From Cupriavidus necator (lineage in GTDB: Bacteria; Pseudomonadota; Gammaproteobacteria; Burkholderiales; Burkholderiaceae), in the NCBI RefSeq assembly GCF_013141915.1, contig NZ_SROX01000004.1:1-64000 (forward strand): a stretch of DNA of 64,000 bases, written 5' to 3'. Shown in pieces: positions 63,548-64,000 of the stretch. Position 1 is the stretch's first letter, and each line of letters begins with the position of its first letter. A program made the position numbers and the translations under genes. Under the pieces are notes generated by a model. The model was not told where the DNA came from. It saw nothing but the letters and a program-made list of their open reading frames with translations, and did no database searches.

Positions 63548-63967
63548 CTAGTTGAGCTTGCCGTTGATGCCGCCCACGCTGAGCCTGCCCGCCCCCAGCA
63601 GGACCACTGCCAGCGCCGCCCCCAGGTACATGCCTTGCAGCTCGAGGGCCCAGCCGCCGGTCTCAGACAGCATGCCGAACTGCTTGCTGTGCACCAGGCC
63701 CAGCGCAAACAGCATATTGAGGGCCACCACCAGCGCCGCCAGGCGGCTCCACAGCCCGATGATCAGCAGGATCGGCGCGACCACTTCGCCGATGTAGACG
63801 CCGTAGGCCACCCAGGCCGGCAAGCCGGCGTCGGCAACTACCTTCGACACGAAACCGATGCCGGACGCGCCGGTCAGCTTGGCGATGCCGTGCATCAGGA
63901 TAAGCCCGCCAAGTACGATGCGCAGCAGCGCCTTGCCCAAGTCCTGGGAACCCTGAGAGCCACTCAT
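63548..63967 (-). CDS. DoxX family membrane protein
   Basis: A 139-residue protein with four predicted membrane helices: GKALLRIVLGGLILMHGIAKL, WVAYGVYIGEVVAPILLIIG, RLAALVVALNMLFALGLV and LGAALAVVLLGAG. It resembles DoxX proteins, small quinone-oxidoreductase or stress-linked membrane proteins; the function here is undefined. Two ATGs are possible, at 63973 and 63967. The ribosome site AAGGAG (63975-63980) lies seven bases before the second and only one before the first, so 63967 is chosen. It is 52 bases upstream of the DUF4136 lipoprotein gene on the same strand. Confidence 0.88.
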   Translation of the reverse strand: MSGSQGSQDLGKALLRIVLGGLILMHGIAKLTGASGIGFVSKVVADAGLPAWVAYGVYIGEVVAPILLIIGLWSRLAALVVALNMLFALGLVHSKQFGMLSETGGWALELQGMYLGAALAVVLLGAGRLSVGGINGKLN

Positions 63968-64000
63968 GGCCATTCTCCTTGCCGTTGTCTACCGTATTGT

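Overview
The window is an ordinary chromosomal segment of a high-GC beta-proteobacterium, most likely a Burkholderiaceae member close to Cupriavidus/Ralstonia. The grounds are strong G/C third-position bias, which leaves long open antisense frames, and the gene complement: a branched-chain acyl-CoA carboxylase locus, a second RpoD-type sigma factor, a long-linker FtsK, many Lrp/LysR/MocR/TetR regulators and tightly overlapped operons. The genus is inferred from protein resemblance only. I see no rRNA, tRNA, CRISPR array, insertion sequence, prophage or plasmid function.

Layout. 1-5063: the start of a methylcrotonyl-CoA carboxylase biotin subunit (cut by the window edge), its carboxyltransferase and an acyl-CoA ligase on the minus strand, facing a TetR regulator. 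Two copies of TTGAG-N5-CTCAA lie between them. 5134-7671: a VOC protein, an orphan TolA/TonB-like protein, a cysteine dioxygenase-like cupin with an inverted-repeat array upstream, and an Lrp/AsnC regulator followed by a terminator. 8000-18513: six same-strand genes with small gaps or overlaps: an RpoD paralog, a DUF2760 protein, two unusual Hsp70 proteins, an exported isoaspartyl methyltransferase and a membrane protein with a spermidine-synthase fold. This looks like a protein-quality-control operon under or beside its own sigma factor.

18546-30566 (minus): a class II glutamine amidotransferase, an AspT/YidE-type transporter and a complete Bat (aerotolerance-type) operon (MoxR, DUF58, DUF4381, BatA, a BatB-BatC fusion, BatD). 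The Bat operon is translationally coupled to an upstream MFS/spermidine-synthase fusion. 30636-36992 (minus): an aerobic sulfatase locus with a lipoprotein arylsulfatase carrying CTAGR, a HAD lipoprotein, a membrane-anchored formylglycine-generating enzyme with both catalytic cysteines, and two outer-membrane beta-barrel proteins. A third barrel-type protein diverges from it (37261-38223).

38335-45893: an acyltransferase; a Tat-exported FAD oxidoreductase resembling spermidine dehydrogenase with a triheme cytochrome c and a DUF2970 protein; a MocR regulator facing them; and an osmoprotectant-type substrate-binding/permease fusion. 46003-56647: a LysR-led catabolic operon with a flavin monooxygenase-like protein, a complete dipeptide/opine-type ABC importer, a BAAT-like hydrolase and a fused two-domain AhpD/CMD protein; its substrate is unknown. 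56847-63967: a small secreted surface protein, a decayed-looking stretch, a cupin, FtsK with a tandem-repeat linker, a REC-EAL phosphodiesterase, a DUF4136 lipoprotein and a DoxX protein.

Functions are read from motifs and family resemblance without database searches. Operon and operator assignments are inferences from spacing and symmetry.
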